From assembly GCF_047496725.1 (NCBI RefSeq), contig NC_132982.1:9760501-9824500 (forward strand): a stretch of DNA of 64,000 nt, in the 5' to 3' direction. Origin of the DNA: Anoplolepis gracilipes. Its lineage: Eukaryota > Arthropoda > Insecta > Hymenoptera > Formicidae. The notes beneath the pieces are model-generated. The model had not been told where the DNA came from, did not search any database, and saw only the letters and a program-made list of their open reading frames with translations. Below are positions 1-13,868 of this stretch, piece by piece. The position numbers were made by a program, and so were the translations under genes. Positions within the stretch are counted from its first letter, which is position 1. Each line of letters starts with the position of its first letter.

Positions 1-287
1 AATATTATTTATATACTTTTTAATCCTAGAAAATCTGATTAACGATGAAATATTTCATCGCATTTAAACATTAATTCGCGTAGAAATTTAAAATTTGCAA
101 AATATCTGTTTGTATATTTTAATTTTGCACGATAACTTGTCAAAGATACTTTTATAATTTCTTCATCTACATTTTTTATTTCTGAAGGAGAGACATTTAT
201 ACATACAAATTTAAAAAATGAAACAATTTTTATATATAATTTTCTATTAGAGATTTCCATTAAATTGTCAACTCTATAGAATTAGAT

Positions 288-1739
288 TTATAAAATTGTG
301 TTGTTTACTGTATTCTCCTCTGCTAGATTACATTGACGATCGGACGAATATCCATGCAAATTGCCATTTCCGTGTATAGTTTCTACATTCGTCTGCTGGT
401 TTTTTAGTTCACGTTGCGTTTCCAAGTACATTTTGAAGCTCGAATTCAAATTTTTATTCGGCGATTTGAAACGTAAAATTTTCTGAAAGGCCTTGCGAAA
501 ATTGGTGTTTTTCCATGCATATATGAAGGGATTCATTCCGCTATTAGCGACGGCTAATGCAAAGGTGGCTTTGTAGTATAGCATCGTTAAAGACATTTTC
601 AGACCAAAAGACCGAATGCAGGCCATGATGAAAAAAGGAAGCCAGCAAATTGAAAAGCAGCCAAGTATCAGCAGTACCACCTGCGAAAAATTCACATATA
701 CTCAAGTTTTATTTACTCGCGAAACTTTCAATTTTATCATCGCTCTCTCAAAATATATTGTATCATACCTGTACGCTTTTGCGATCAGTTTTCTCAGCAA
801 TGTTCGGAATAACACTGAGATTCATTCGGCGTGCGTGCATGTGCGCTTCTCTCCAAATTTTCCAATATAACAGAAACATCGCTACCCAACTGAGAAAAAA
901 GGACGGCAGCAGTATAGACAATATATAGTATCTATAAAAAAAAGAAACATAATTTATTATATAGAATTTGTAGACGGAAGGAAGAGAGAGAGAAGCTAAA
1001 ATAGAAAAACAAAATTAGATATATTAAACCAATGGATGGAGAAAGATAATTTACGACGATCTGCTGTGTGAAATAATTATATTTTCACACGCCACATATG
1101 TTTCAAGCTATTCTGGAATATCAAATTTATAAAATCATCGACATATTGGGCCATAGCGAGAACGATGAATCATTGTGGCAATCAGTACCTTGGCAATATC
1201 GTATCAAATTCGCACGTCTTCGAGGTGTCGAAGCAGTTCCAATATATCGGAATCGATGACGTGGCCATGGTGCATGTCCAAGCGATGGCTATGATTATCA
1301 GCACGCATTTCCTCGTTGCGTACGCATTGTAACTCAACGGATGTACGATAGCGATGTAACGGTCTATGGCGATCGCTATAAGATTGTATATGCTTCCGCC
1401 ACAGGCTAATCCGATGATGACGAAGCGCGAGATGCATACTGTCTTGTTATGATTCAATGAGTGATCCACGTAAAATGCCAAGTGATACGGCAACGTTACA
1501 CCCACCAGGAGATCCGACACAGCTAGATTAAGTATAAAATAATTGGAAATGATATTCCGAAGCTTGCGAGCCCACGTGATGGCCAGTATCGTGAGAACGT
1601 TTCCCAAAACGATCACAATAAATAGGAAGCTGTCTACGAAGATCCAAACGAGTTCCTTTTCATCAATTTCTGTCGAGTCGGTCGACATATTCAAAGCGTT
1701 TATGCTCGCATTAGTAACGTTGTTCGCTTTCAAATACAT
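288..1739 (-). CDS. Class A (rhodopsin-family) GPCR, adenosine-receptor-like
   Basis: Three coding exons (1739-1189, 931-769, 680-288) join in phase to a 368-residue receptor. The N-terminus is short and has Asn-glycosylation sites. Visible landmarks are the TM1 Asn (residue 46), a TM2 LAVSD motif, Cys102 at the top of TM3, DRY at 126-128, CWLP in TM6 near 250-253 and NPFIY at 288-292, followed by a basic helix-8 region. TM3 position 3.32 is Ile109, not Asp, which argues against an aminergic receptor. The TM7/helix-8 stretch resembles adenosine A2 receptors, but the adenosine-binding His of TM7 is replaced by Val. The ligand is therefore unknown. A polypyrimidine tract and AG lie just before the ATG, suggesting a spliced 5' UTR. 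It probably lies antisense within an SMG1 intron. Confidence 0.88.
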
Positions 1740-2349
1740 TGTTCTGAAAAAATAATATTTATAAGAGCAGTTGTTAGATGTATATAATTATGTAAAATTC
1801 TACATTCGCTTTGACGTAGATAATTTTTTGAAAAATATGTTTCTTAATTATTTTATTAGAGTTCTGACAATAAGATTATAAAAAGTCTATTTGAATTTTT
1901 CTTCCTATAAGGGATGCATCAATATATACATTATTTGAAAGTAAAATTAAAGAGCATAGTTAAAGTTACCGTATCTTTTTCTTTTTTTTTTGACGCCATA
2001 AAAGTTTTGCGCGGACAGATATATTTTTATAGAAATCAAATTAAATATGTATTCATGCCATGTCTTGATTCTCTCACGATTGTATTTATGAAGATGTGCT
2101 CTCAGTTGTACGTTGTATAAAACTGCTGTGAAACCGTGAATATATATGTAATTTCTACACTAGAAGCATTTAAAACGATCAGTCAGTTAATACGTTCAAA
2201 ATCATAATGCGAGGCCTCTTACCTTGGCCATTTACCTTCCGCACACAGAAGAGAAACAGGTTTTCAATGGTACTTTATGAAACGCCAAAGTACACAACGG
2301 ATCACGCATCACGATTACGTAAATCTACGAAACGTTCGAGTGAACTTTT

Positions 2350-2380
<31 letters not shown>

Positions 2381-2780
2381 CTTTTTTTAATTATAGAAAA
2401 CAAATATAACGAAAGATTACTCACCTCGCCTCTGTTTCGTCACTTTTTGAAGAAACGGGAATTTCCCCTTGAGGAAGCGCGAATTTTTTATTTTCATGAG
2501 AACGTTTATAATACGTTTTGACGAGAGAGTAGATCAATACGGAATAATCTGCGGCAGATACGAAACTGTTTCATTCGGTCAACAGTGGTTTTGCTTATCT
2601 GCTCATCTGTCCATCTGGTAAAGTACTGTTCCAACTATCAGTCGCTATCAGTGACTGGTTCGAGTAAAAGTCGATGGGAACAGGAATAAATTACGAGCGA
2701 TCGATGCTTATTATATTCCCGCCCTGGCATTGAATACGGCATTGGTACATAATGGTAGAAATTGCTATTTATGTGTCTAG
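1740..2780. other. No gene seen; likely SMG1 intron with poly(T) tract
   Basis: I see no convincing coding exon here on either strand. A long T-run lies at about 2347-2381. The 3' edge is a splice acceptor (TAG at 2778-2780) that starts the first SMG1 exon of the window. Confidence 0.5.
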
Positions 2781-5700
2781 GGTATATTTAGGTTCGCCTG
2801 CGAGCATACTCTGAGAGTGATGCGTAGAGGCCGCGAGACACTCCTGACCTTGTTGGAGGCCTTCGTTTATGATCCTCTGGTGGATTGGCGGGCTGGTGCG
2901 GACACAAGTATAGCAAGTTACGGTGCTTGCCAGGCCAGAGCGAGGTGCACCGGTGTCGGGAGGAAACAACTGGAACAGGAACTGACGCGTGCAATGTTCG
3001 CCGTAAGAACGGCGGAGATGCGTGTCGAATGGCTGGCTAATCGGTAAGAGACATGTTTTATTTCCATTTATTTTACTTTTGACTTAAAGGAGAAAAATAG
3101 ACGCTATTAAGTATATTTTTCTATTTAAAATATATATATTTTTTTACATATTTTATACAAATGTAAAAAGTCTCGACAGTAAAAGAAGCAGCTTTTGTGT
3201 TTCTATCAATTTATTTATCTTTTATTAAGCTAAATATAACATGGTGAAATATTGCAGAGACGAGTTGGCTAAAATCTTACCGTTGCTGTGTCATCACTTG
3301 AACTGTTGGATCGAGACGACCGAAGCATCACGTCAGTGTCAAGATTTACTTCAGGATCGACATCAGCAACTCGCGTTGGTGAAGGAGGCGCAAGCAATGG
3401 GTCGAAATCATGCGTTATATTCGGTCGTGAACCGATATAACTCATTTAAACGAGCACGAGATGCTCACGAGAAAGCTAAAGCTGGCTTAAAAGATAAGAT
3501 AGAGGAATGTGAGAAGCAGATTAATATGCATAATGTGAGTTTCAAGCGATTAATTAAAATGCTATTTCAAATGTATTTTAAATTGAAATGTTTATTTATA
3601 ATATATTTTGTCAATTTAGATTGCGCTGGCCGCGGTACGAGGACCTCAATTGGGACAATGGCTGGCAGAATTGGGAAACTCGACGAATCAAGAGGACCAC
3701 GTGGTGTTTGATCTCGTGAAAGAGTTTTTGCAAAACGCCGGACAAAGTCAAATGATACTACAATGCGAGCAGTCGGAGAATGAATTGACGCAGCTAGCTA
3801 CCCAGCAATCCATTCTTATACGCACCTGTTTGGATCTGTTGAGCCAGTATTCCGCTATCTGCAGCCTGTATCCACTCAGCACTCTGTCGCAGCATCGTAC
3901 CGTACTTTATCACACATGGGCTAACAAGCTATTGACTTCAGGCACTGTAGAGGCGTGCCACGAAGTCATGACGCAGTTTGAGGGAAATCTAAATCCAATT
4001 AATCCGAATAATCCACAGGTTCAGCAGATAATAACCTTTTCGTATCAGATGCAAGCGATTTTGAACGATTCGAACGAAAGATTGAAGAAAGCTTATGAAA
4101 GAATAATATCCGAGAACTTGCCGGAAGCTGGCAACAGAATTGAAAAGGCGTACGCCGAGTCAAAGGCACAGATTGTGGGATTTCTACGACGGGAGAAGGG
4201 TGCAGAAAGAGCGCTCGAGTGCGTCAATATTACCGCGTTATGTGCCTTGAATAAGCGATATCTAATGATGGAGAACGCCGCCAAATGCGCTAGCGATTGC
4301 CTGGTGGATCTTACGTCTCGCGAAGGAGACTGGTTTCTAGATGAGATGCGTCTGATGTCATCGCTGATCGCCGAATTGATCACACTGATACCGGAGAACC
4401 ATAAGACGAATAACGATCCCAAGATCTCGCTAATACTGAAATGTCTAAAGAGCGCTGATTGCATTTACAAGGGCTTGCAGGAACTTAATTACAACTTTCA
4501 AACTATCATATTGCCAGAAGCAATGAAGACCATTATCACGGAGGAGCCGAGCGTCATGCGAATGATGAGCGAACTTAGCGAGATCATAATAATGACTGGG
4601 ATACCGCTCGGTGACATTTTGGCGCAGCTCGAGATGCATCTTCGATTCACTGTGATGGAGATGGAAAGTCCGCATGCGATGATACAAGGTATAGTGGGTA
4701 ATATGAGATTACGATTCGAGGCATTATTGTCGCGACCGGCGGAAATTCAAGACTTGAGTCAAGAGGAAACTTTAACTCCGGGTCAAATGTTGCTAATGGG
4801 TTTCAACGGTTTGTTCGAAAAATTGCAAATGGAAGGTAACGCCTTGGTGGCCATTTTAAGCTCGTTGGATATTCCGATAAATTGGAAAAAAATCGATCAT
4901 ATACGCGACGCTAAAGAGATGTCGGCGCCCATCTTCAACAAGGCAGCTAGACAAGTTTTAGAGGATATATTCTTGATTAAGAGATTGCATACGATACAGG
5001 AATTCTTCATGATGTGCAGAGACATTGCTACCGCATTCAAGGGCGGACTAGCGAATGTATACGATGACGAACGACTTAATAAACCTGTCAGAGTGTTTAC
5101 GGCCGATTATGTTTCGAGACAATTGCTCGGGGTTACGTCACAAACATTGGCAATCGCCTTGTGTTTCCTGCTGCAACGCATGGGCCTGAATGTAACCACC
5201 GAGATAGAACAAAGAGATATTGGAGCAGAAAGCAAAGTCTCACTGGAAGAGTTGTGCCGAAAGATGGTGGATCTTTGCTTGAAGAAGGGATTGTTTTCGG
5301 GCTCGACTTTGGCGCAAGCGGGCGCGTTGAGTAGCACTTTGGAAAGCGCCTGGCGACGAAAACAAAGCGCCAGATTGATGCAGCAAAGCGTCGAAGTGGC
5401 TAGAGCCAGTTTACAAAGACTTCAACTTCAGTTAATGGCCCATCATTGGTTACACGAGGATATTATGATGCTGAGATCCAATATAAATCCAATGAATCCT
5501 CTAAGTAAGTAACATTTTACTGTTTTTTTTCTTTTCATTTATTTTCTTTTTACGTATTTCTGATTATCTTTTTGCCCATTTTTGATTAAATTCAAATTTT
5601 ATATATATCTATTAATGTAATTATATATTTTATGCATAATTAATATAATTATACAATGAAATCTGAAATGTAATTTTTTTTTTTTTTCAGATCGATCTAC

Positions 5701-6930
5701 CTTCATGTTGGAGCTGCGAAAAACTGCGGCAGCACTGTCAAACTTGCAGTCGCGAGTATGTGAGGCTCGTGAGCAACAACAAAACCTCGTGTCGAGTGCC
5801 GTACAACGTCTCAAGTGGGCCGCCGGCGCTAATCCGGCGTTGGGCGAGGTCATGTCCGCGTTTGACAACGCGGTATTGTCATCATGCGAGAAATTGACCA
5901 AACAACACAATCTAGCGGCGATGGTGGTGAACACGTGCAATTCTATACTGCATTACGAGGCTCTGAGAACCAGAACATCGGAGAGCGTAACGCACGATGC
6001 CAATTTAGTCAAACTAATCAAACATTGGGAAGAGAGCTGTATGTTAACAGCCAACTTGAACATTACTGTTACCATGATAGAGGAGAGCCTCGTACAGCTG
6101 TTACAGCTGGAAAACAATGTGGACGCTGCGTGGCTAAAGCAAGCCGAGAAGATCGTATCCGATGCAATAGTCGAAACTCAAAAGAAACTACAAGAGAAGC
6201 AAGAAGCTCTCTTCACTGCTGAGAATTACTTGAGAGAGCGAATAAAAAATCTACAGAATGTACTTGCCGAACATCATCGACTTATGTCAGACGTTAGAGT
6301 GCTGTTGAAAACGATGGTGAAACAGGAGAACATTGATGGCCTGCAAGATTTCTTGTCCGCTTATCGCTCCTTCACGGAAAGCGTATCGACAATCGTGAAA
6401 GAATTAGAATCTAATAATTTCGACTCGGCTCGCGGCGTGGCGATCAAAAACGATTTAGAAGCGATGGCAATTAAAGCACCCGGTTTGTACAATCAACTAT
6501 TAGAGTTTGCGAGCGAGCACAAGTTGAATCCGGCGAAGATCACAGAAAAACCAGATAGTCTGAAGAAGAAAGGCAGCAGATTGGTACGACAAGAGAGCGT
6601 ATGCCTGAGTCCGAGGAAAGGAACACCATTAGCTAGAGATCCGACTACGGGCAAAGGTACCAAGTAGCTTCTAATTCGCATCAGCTACATAGATTTCCAT
6701 CAATCAATCTTTCAAAACTTGACAATCGTTATTATTTTCTTCTAGCTGTACAGGAGCGGAACGCCTACGCGCTGAACGTGTGGCGTCGCGTGCGCATGAA
6801 GCTGGAGGGTCGCGATCCGCAACCTACACGCAAGTATACCACGGCCGAGCAGGTGGAATACGTGATACGCGAAGCGCTGAGCAACGATAACCTAGCCTTG
6901 CTGTACGAAGGCTGGACACCGTGGGTCTGA
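2781..6930 (+). CDS. Smg1: Serine/threonine-protein kinase SMG1, C-terminal part (5' exons outside window)
   Basis: Five exons (2781-3043, 3258-3534, 3620-5504, 5691-6656, 6746-6930) join in phase to the last 1191 residues of SMG1, the PI3K-like kinase that phosphorylates UPF1 in nonsense-mediated mRNA decay (nonC in Drosophila). The first exon reads RGRETLLTLLEAFVYDPLVDW, the SMG1 segment just after the kinase domain. A long SMG1-specific helical insertion follows. The final exon is the FATC domain, ending in LLYEGWTPWV and a stop, as in vertebrate SMG1 (TAWV). The kinase domain and N-terminal HEAT repeats must lie upstream of position 1. The first exon opens at an acceptor with no start codon, so this is a partial gene, not a short protein. 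Confidence 0.96.
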
Positions 6931-9382
6931 ATGAATAACGGTTGGCGCTCGCGCGTCCCGATGGCTCGACACTCGTCTCACACGAAGGTACTCAAGCTTG
7001 TACCGTCGTATCTATGTCGTCCTACGTTGCCGTAGGTGGCAAAACCACTCCGCTCGAAACAGATATGGCGGAGTATCATCCAGGGATACAAGTCAATCAA
7101 GAAACAAGTCGGTTTTTCAGAATCAATCTCTCCGGCGCGACAACAGAAAATCCACTGTGCTGAATGTTGATTCTATAATTGTCTCAAAAATCGAGGCTGA
7201 CGCGCAATCTATTGTACTTATGGATCTCTAACGAGTGTCTCTTCTTTCTTTATTCTTTTATTTTTCTTTTTTTTTTTTTCTTTCTTTTTTCTTTTTTTCT
7301 CGCAAGAAGGAATAAGAATGTATGGTATATTGGGCGGATAAATGTGCAGAGATAAGTATTATTTTTTGGGAGCCACGAATTTTTGGGGGAAGCATAGAAT
7401 CGGCCATATCCTTACGCTAACGGTGTAGTCGCGAGAAGTTCGGCTGACGATATATTGACGGGAAGTCCGATGATAATGATGAAAGTCTCGATCGTAGCGA
7501 CGATCCCAATTATTACGTATATACGCAATATACTTTGCGTAATGTCATAGATAGTGTCAGGGATTAAGCGCCTAGCATTTCAATCGAGGCATCTGAATCG
7601 GTTTTCGCATCGATGTTTTGAGTTTAGATACATCCACACCGATGTGTATGCACTTGATGATTAATTCGATCAAAGGTCCGAGATCATGTAAACACATCAT
7701 TACAACATTATTTTTCGATGAGATGAAACAAGATGAGAGACAAAATTTTTAAAATGTCCACGACTTAATAGAAAAATAGTCTATTATTATTATGTTACTG
7801 TACATAACTAAATACGTTCAAAAATCGGCGCATATATGTATATACACATACACTTACATACGTACGCAGATACATAACACTACTCGCATACAGATTACAG
7901 ATATCATGTGACTCCACAATATATACATATATATGCGCGTGCAAATATAAGGAAAATTTATGGAAAATTTAATGATCTCGCGACGCAGTCGCAATTTATC
8001 GTTGATTATAATGGAACAAAATAATTTTTATGGTAAATATGCACACATAGTTTTGCAAAGTTTATCACGTCGACTCGGTTTGTGAGTTTTATGATGTTAG
8101 TATCGGACGATCCGGGCAAAAAAAAATTCATTAGCTTCGTAGCCAACATTGTGACACATGATAGTGTCCTCGCTACTCTCTGGCGTTGCACATTTCGCCG
8201 AGTCATATTTTAACTGCTTGAATAATGCTGTCGTAAATAAAGATTTTCACATATACATTGCAAAAGTAATGAAAAACATTCGTTTCTTTCAAACATTTGT
8301 TGCGAATTTAACAAAATTATATTGTATGAATTTTTTCAATTTTACATAATTCATTGAGTAATGTGTTCGGGATGTTTAAGAAGAACTTACGATATAGATG
8401 TGTTCCACAGGCTAGAATAAAGACAAAATTTACATGAACGTAAAGCCGATGATTAATCGCTAAGAATGTCTAACTTTTCTAAAAAAAAAAAAAAAAATAA
8501 ATAAAAAAATTTATTTTACTAAAAATAAAGTCATGTAAAATAAGTATTAAGTAATAATTATTTATTTAATATTTAAATAATTATTTTAATATTTAAATAA
8601 TTATTTAATAATTACTTTATTACTCATATTACCTACTAAATAATTATTATAATACGTAAAATAATAATTAAAATAATTAGATAATGTTTAATTCAAATAA
8701 TTTCTTCAAATTATTATGTTTTAAAAAAGAAGACGACTGAGGCATTGTTAAATTTTATATATAAATTTCTTCTTTCTTATTTTAGCCTTTGAAACACATC
8801 AGCACAAAACGACAAGTTTTTCCTAAAATACTCTATACAAATGACACACAAAATGATATACAAAAAATGAAATTGGCTAACGCAACATTTTATGGAAACG
8901 TGACAAAACTTTATAACGCAGTTCTAACAGATTTTCAAATTTGTTCTAAACTGTAACTTTTCGACGAACTTTACACAACAAACGATTACTAGTTTGGCGT
9001 AGACGAATTTTATTTGTGTAAAAATTCGAAGAAAAGAAAATTGATTATTTATGTAATTACAAAAAAAAAATGAAACCTCTATTATATTACTTGATGCAAT
9101 GCTGGAACTAATAAGAGAAACACTATCGAAACAGATGTGAGTATTTTCTATTAATTTACCTCTCATCTCTCTCAGAGAAAGAGAGGGAAGGAGGGTTGTT
9201 TATTTATCCCTAACAAAAAGCATCCACGAATAATTTTTTAAAACGATTTTTATTAAAGATCAATTAGTACAAAATAGCGTGGATAAAAAACATGTTATTG
9301 CATTCTGCATATATTTCTGCAGACGTTATAATATAGATTTCCATTACCCAGTCATTTTTTTTCAACTCAATCATCAAAAGTT
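6931..9382. other. SMG1 3' UTR and intergenic AT-rich spacer
   Basis: No coding exon was recognised. The stretch holds the SMG1 3' UTR, a T-rich tract near 7258-7300, and a very AT-rich block of repeated TTAATATTTAAATAATTAT words at about 8545-8720. Convergent with the SELENBP1-family gene, which ends at 9383. Confidence 0.5.
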
Positions 9383-11841
9383 TTATTTTTCCGGTAGCCA
9401 TACGTCAGAAGTACAATCTCCACCAGGATATCTACACAAAAATTGACAATACGATATGAAATTGTATGGTAAAGTAAAATATTCTATTTCTTAAAAGTAA
9501 AAACAGATAAAAAAAATCGACGGAAATTTAATTTATAAAATATCCAATCTTATTAAAATTAGAAAAAAACAATTTAGATTTAAAAAAATGAAAAACTTGA
9601 TTACGACTTTGAAATTTACTATACAATTTGAATTCTGATTTATCTATATTTTTTTACAGAACTGAAGGAAAAGAATAAATAACAGTTTTTCTCTTTTATT
9701 GCAATAAATTATCACCTCATCTCATGCGCTAGTAGAATATCGTTTTTGGTGCCGAAATCGACGAGGAATTGATGATCGAGTTTCATGCCGCCCTTTTCAA
9801 CATCAATATCAAGCTTTATCATTGTTGATCCATACCTAGAAATGAACGAAATATATTATAGATCGTTTGAGCAGATTGTGTAAAAATAAAATAGAAAGAG
9901 GATTGGAAAAAGCACTCACTTGAAGAGATCAGGATAAAACTGCTTATCCCATGGTTTAAAGATCGACGTGGTCACGTACAAACGACGTCCGTCCAAGCTT
10001 AGCTGCAACATTTGCGGCGCACCGTATAATCTCCGTCCCTTTACGTAGACGGGATTAGGCTGACTATCCAGTTCCTCGTCTTGAGTCACGCGTACTTGCG
10101 AATCGCTTAATAGCGACCCACCCAAGAAAACCTGACCAGTTAATCTTGGCTTTCTCGTGTCCGAGATGTCGTATTGTCTAACATCGCCATGTAACCAGTT
10201 GGACAAGTACAAATACTTGTCATCGAGACTCAAGAGAATGTCGGTGATCATACCTGAAAGGATGAAGGAGACTCTTTGTTAACCCGAGATTGTCAACGGA
10301 CAAGGAGGCATAAATGAAGAATGTTTGTTACTAAAAGTTTCCTGTCTGCATTTTAGTTTGAAAACAAAAAAAATCATCCCTTAATACCTGACATCAGAGG
10401 CATGACCCATCCTTCAACTTTCTTTGGCAACACTTGAATCACTTTTTCAGTCTTCCACGAATTGTCCTTTGCCTTGTAAAATCGGTAAACATTTGATGTT
10501 ACCGCACAGCCCACGAATCCTTCGGCTGCTAAAGGATTATGGAGAAATCTAATTTCAAGAGGTGCGATTCCGTCTTCTCCCAGATTAATGGTCTGTTTCA
10601 ACTTTCGCTCGTTCCACGAATAAACGTTCAAGCTTCTGCCATAAATCTCTGCACTCAGCAAATCATGCGAGAATTGATGATTCTCTTATAAAAAATCTAG
10701 TCATAAAATTACATGCAATTGAAAACTTACTAGGATTATAAACGTCCTCTGGAATATATCCTTTTTTAAAAACTCTAGGCGCACCCCATTCGCTAGCAAC
10801 GAGCGTATCGTGATACGGTTGGTACCAAAAATCATATCCAAAGTTCGCTTTAACGTTGCCTTTCGTCCATGTGTCTTTCGCCTCCAAAGTCTCCGCGTCG
10901 ACGCATAAGAATTCACCCAATCCGTCACCGCTGAGCGTTCCCATGGTGGAGATTGCTATCTCGCCAGTTGGCAAACAATGCGAAGTGTGCGGCGTGGATA
11001 TTCCATACTTGTGCATCTCCTTCGGTTCCAGAACCTTAAAAACAGTCTCTGTGATAAAGATATCTTACTCAAGTTTCATATCTTCGTATGACATTGCAAT
11101 GTCGTAGTACATGTTATGTCAACTTACATTATGACGCATATTATATCTGTAAGATTTCTTATGGAGAATTTTTCTACAACATTCTGTGCTACATTCGTAC
11201 CTTCTTAATTTTGGGCGCTCTTTCGTTGCTCGTATCGACAAAATAGACCCGGTCTGACATAAGGCAGGGTAATACCAAGGTATCGCGTTTGCGTGACGAA
11301 TCATGACAGCTGCTACAGATGTTCCAGCCGGAGTGATGTAGTTCATCGCCAACCGCCAGCATTCTCAGTTTATGTATTATCTGAGGGAACAAAAATCCTC
11401 TCAAGTTTCATTTCTTTTCGTTTGTTTTGAGCTTCTATTATATTATTTTTCAAATATTCTTACCTGACAGTACGTGGGACTATCAGGATCCACATCAACT
11501 GTACAAAGGACATCGGCCTTCTCGGGATCTGTATGTATTCCAATTACGTATAGGAGTTTTTCACGCGGCCCCTCTAACATCGCCGCTTTCGGGCTTCTGT
11601 AACCCGGTCCGCAAGACTGACAACCCACTAAGGTCATTAAAAAAACGTCAATTAATACAGGTAAATTATAATAACGGTTCTAATTATTATATCATATTAT
11701 TATATATAATTGAATCTAATGCTAATCCAACCATTCAAATATACAGTAATGGATTACGTTTTACATTTATAATTATAATTATTACGTAACAATTGTGACA
11801 ATCATAGAGTACTAATACGCACCTCTCATCTTTTGTGCCAT
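9383..11841 (-). CDS. SELENBP1: Methanethiol oxidase / selenium-binding protein 1 homologue
   Basis: Eight exons (11841-11823, 11627-11464, 11380-11201, 11046-10731, 10648-10388, 10253-9920, 9835-9716, 9431-9383) give 480 residues, against 472 in human SELENBP1. The human enzyme oxidises methanethiol to hydrogen sulfide, hydrogen peroxide and formaldehyde. Diagnostic segments run in family order: CGPGY near the start, TVDVDPDSPTYCQ (Cys60 matches the reported selenium-binding Cys57), ELHHSGWN, HTSHC, GYDFWYQP, PLEIRFLHNP, ITDILLSLDD, LSNWLHGDVRQYDISD, KQFYPDLF and a terminal YPGGDCTSDVW. The first exon encodes only six residues plus one base. Exons 4 and 5 start at the acceptors that keep frame; alternative AGs a few bases away do not. 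The whole beta-propeller is intact. Confidence 0.95.
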
Positions 11842-13868
11842 CCTGTAAAGGTAACGATCGACTGAGGAGACCTTGATCAGCTGTGCGTACTCATATAACT
11901 CATACAGCTCGAAGGAGAGAGGGAAAGCGAATGTTGTTGAAACATTCGACTTAGCGCTTCGACTGCTAGAAGAGATAACGTTAAAAAGCACGAATCACCA
12001 TCTCACCGATTGATAAAAAAGCGAGCGATTGCTGAGGCCATCGTGTCAAATTCGGCCGATTAATAATCAGGAAGGATAACGAAAGGAAAACTAAAACTTA
12101 GCGGTGTAAAAATTGTTGAAAAAAATATAGATATTAATAAAAAAAAGATATTAATGACGTTATGCAAGAAGAGTAGGTATACCGATTACGATGAGGCATC
12201 TCGACGTGGAAAATAATGCTACGTGTATTGCCAGACAGATAAGAGACGTTTTTAATATTGGGAGATAACGTGTAAAGTGTATACGGTGTTATATATCTAG
12301 GTATAAGCGAAATATCTAACGATATCTCGTTATGGCTAAAGATGATCAATATATAATAAATTTCTTTTCAGAATTTCCTTCGCAATAAATATAATAGCCA
12401 TCCAGAATGAATCTCTGACTCGAGTGTATAATTTTCGGCTTTGGTTTCTCAGTCGATCCCACCTGCAATTACCATTTAAATTACATTTATTGGAATACAC
12501 AAATTACAAAGAGTTGATACGGCAATTGAAAAACATTTTAAGTCATCTTGATTTAAATCCATTGTATTAAATTATAAAAAGTTAATTCAGTTTTTTATAG
12601 AAGAGAAAAGCAATTTAGGTTTTTTACTCTTTTCATAATCTTCATCATGAATAAATGATTAATAAAATTTAAAAATTGGAGGGTATTTTTATATAAAAAA
12701 AAACACAAAGTACACACAAACAATTTATTTTCGCATCTTTTTCCAAAGTGAGTTATAAAAATAATTATGCATAAGATTTCTCTCTACAAGAGAGAAGATC
12801 ACACCTCTTATGTGCACATATCAAGTAAAAATATGCTGTCCAAAATGATACGTATGATTTCTGCGACACGTTCGACATCGGTCTGTTTGATAACACGCAA
12901 TTGTAAATACATTAATAAATCATTATTATATATCAATTTCTTAAAAGTATCTCGATAAGTACAGAGCATTCCAGATTTAAAAGAAATATTTCGATTCGAA
13001 TTTCAGATTTTCTCTTATGATTTTTCAAATATTATCCCTAATTATTGAGTGTCTTTAGAGAGTTATATTTTTTTAAATCGATCAAAAAACCGAGAAATTT
13101 TCCAGAAATCTAGAACAATTTGTATATTTAAGCAAATTATGACGCATATTAATTTAACGAATATTAATTTGGAAAAATAATGATCCATATGCTAATTATG
13201 ATAATATTTTGATATAAAATTTCATACATAATATATAGGAATTTTCATATACACTTGATTCTCAAGGCAAATTCAATCGAAATTCTATACATTCGGTAAT
13301 CTCGCGAACAATTCTCGTTTCTCTGTAGATGTGCATTTATAAATAACAATTATTATTTGCGCGACAGATTGATATAACTATTCGACTGCCTTGACATTCC
13401 GCATCTCAAATGACAACTATTTTTTATGATCGCGGAATTTCTGTTAATTGGCCCCCACCTTGAACATCTAGTTTTTCACAATGTGTAATCGACTTATCTT
13501 CTAGGTTCAGAAAATAGACGGAATCTACTATCTAGAATATATGTGCTCCACTACATATATATTTTCGTAGCGGAAATACAATTCATTTACGAACAGATGA
13601 TTGTCTTATCAAGTACAGAATTAATTTATTATTCCTACATACTAGATCGATGCGAAAGAGATAGAGTAATTAATTAATCAACTATAAGTTAGCGATATAA
13701 AATTGACGATACGAATGATATGAAATTGGGAAGCCTTTAATTATAATTTTATTTTCACAAAAGGAGAAAAATTATCGCGCGGTCCACGAATGTGCATTAA
13801 TTCGAAATAATGAAATTCAGTGCAATTTAATTGTCCGCGCATCGATCTAATATATCTTTCACGTGCTT
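11842..13868. other. No gene seen; upstream region of SELENBP1 homologue
   Basis: This is AT-rich non-coding sequence as far as I can tell. It includes the promoter and possibly a 5' UTR of the minus-strand SELENBP1-family gene. Short open frames here look random, with no family signature. Confidence 0.45.

Noticed and set aside
2207..2521. Plus-strand frame before SMG1 with a long Phe run
   Set aside because: The Phe run is a poly(T) tract; no similarity to SMG1 kinase sequence and no matching splice sites.
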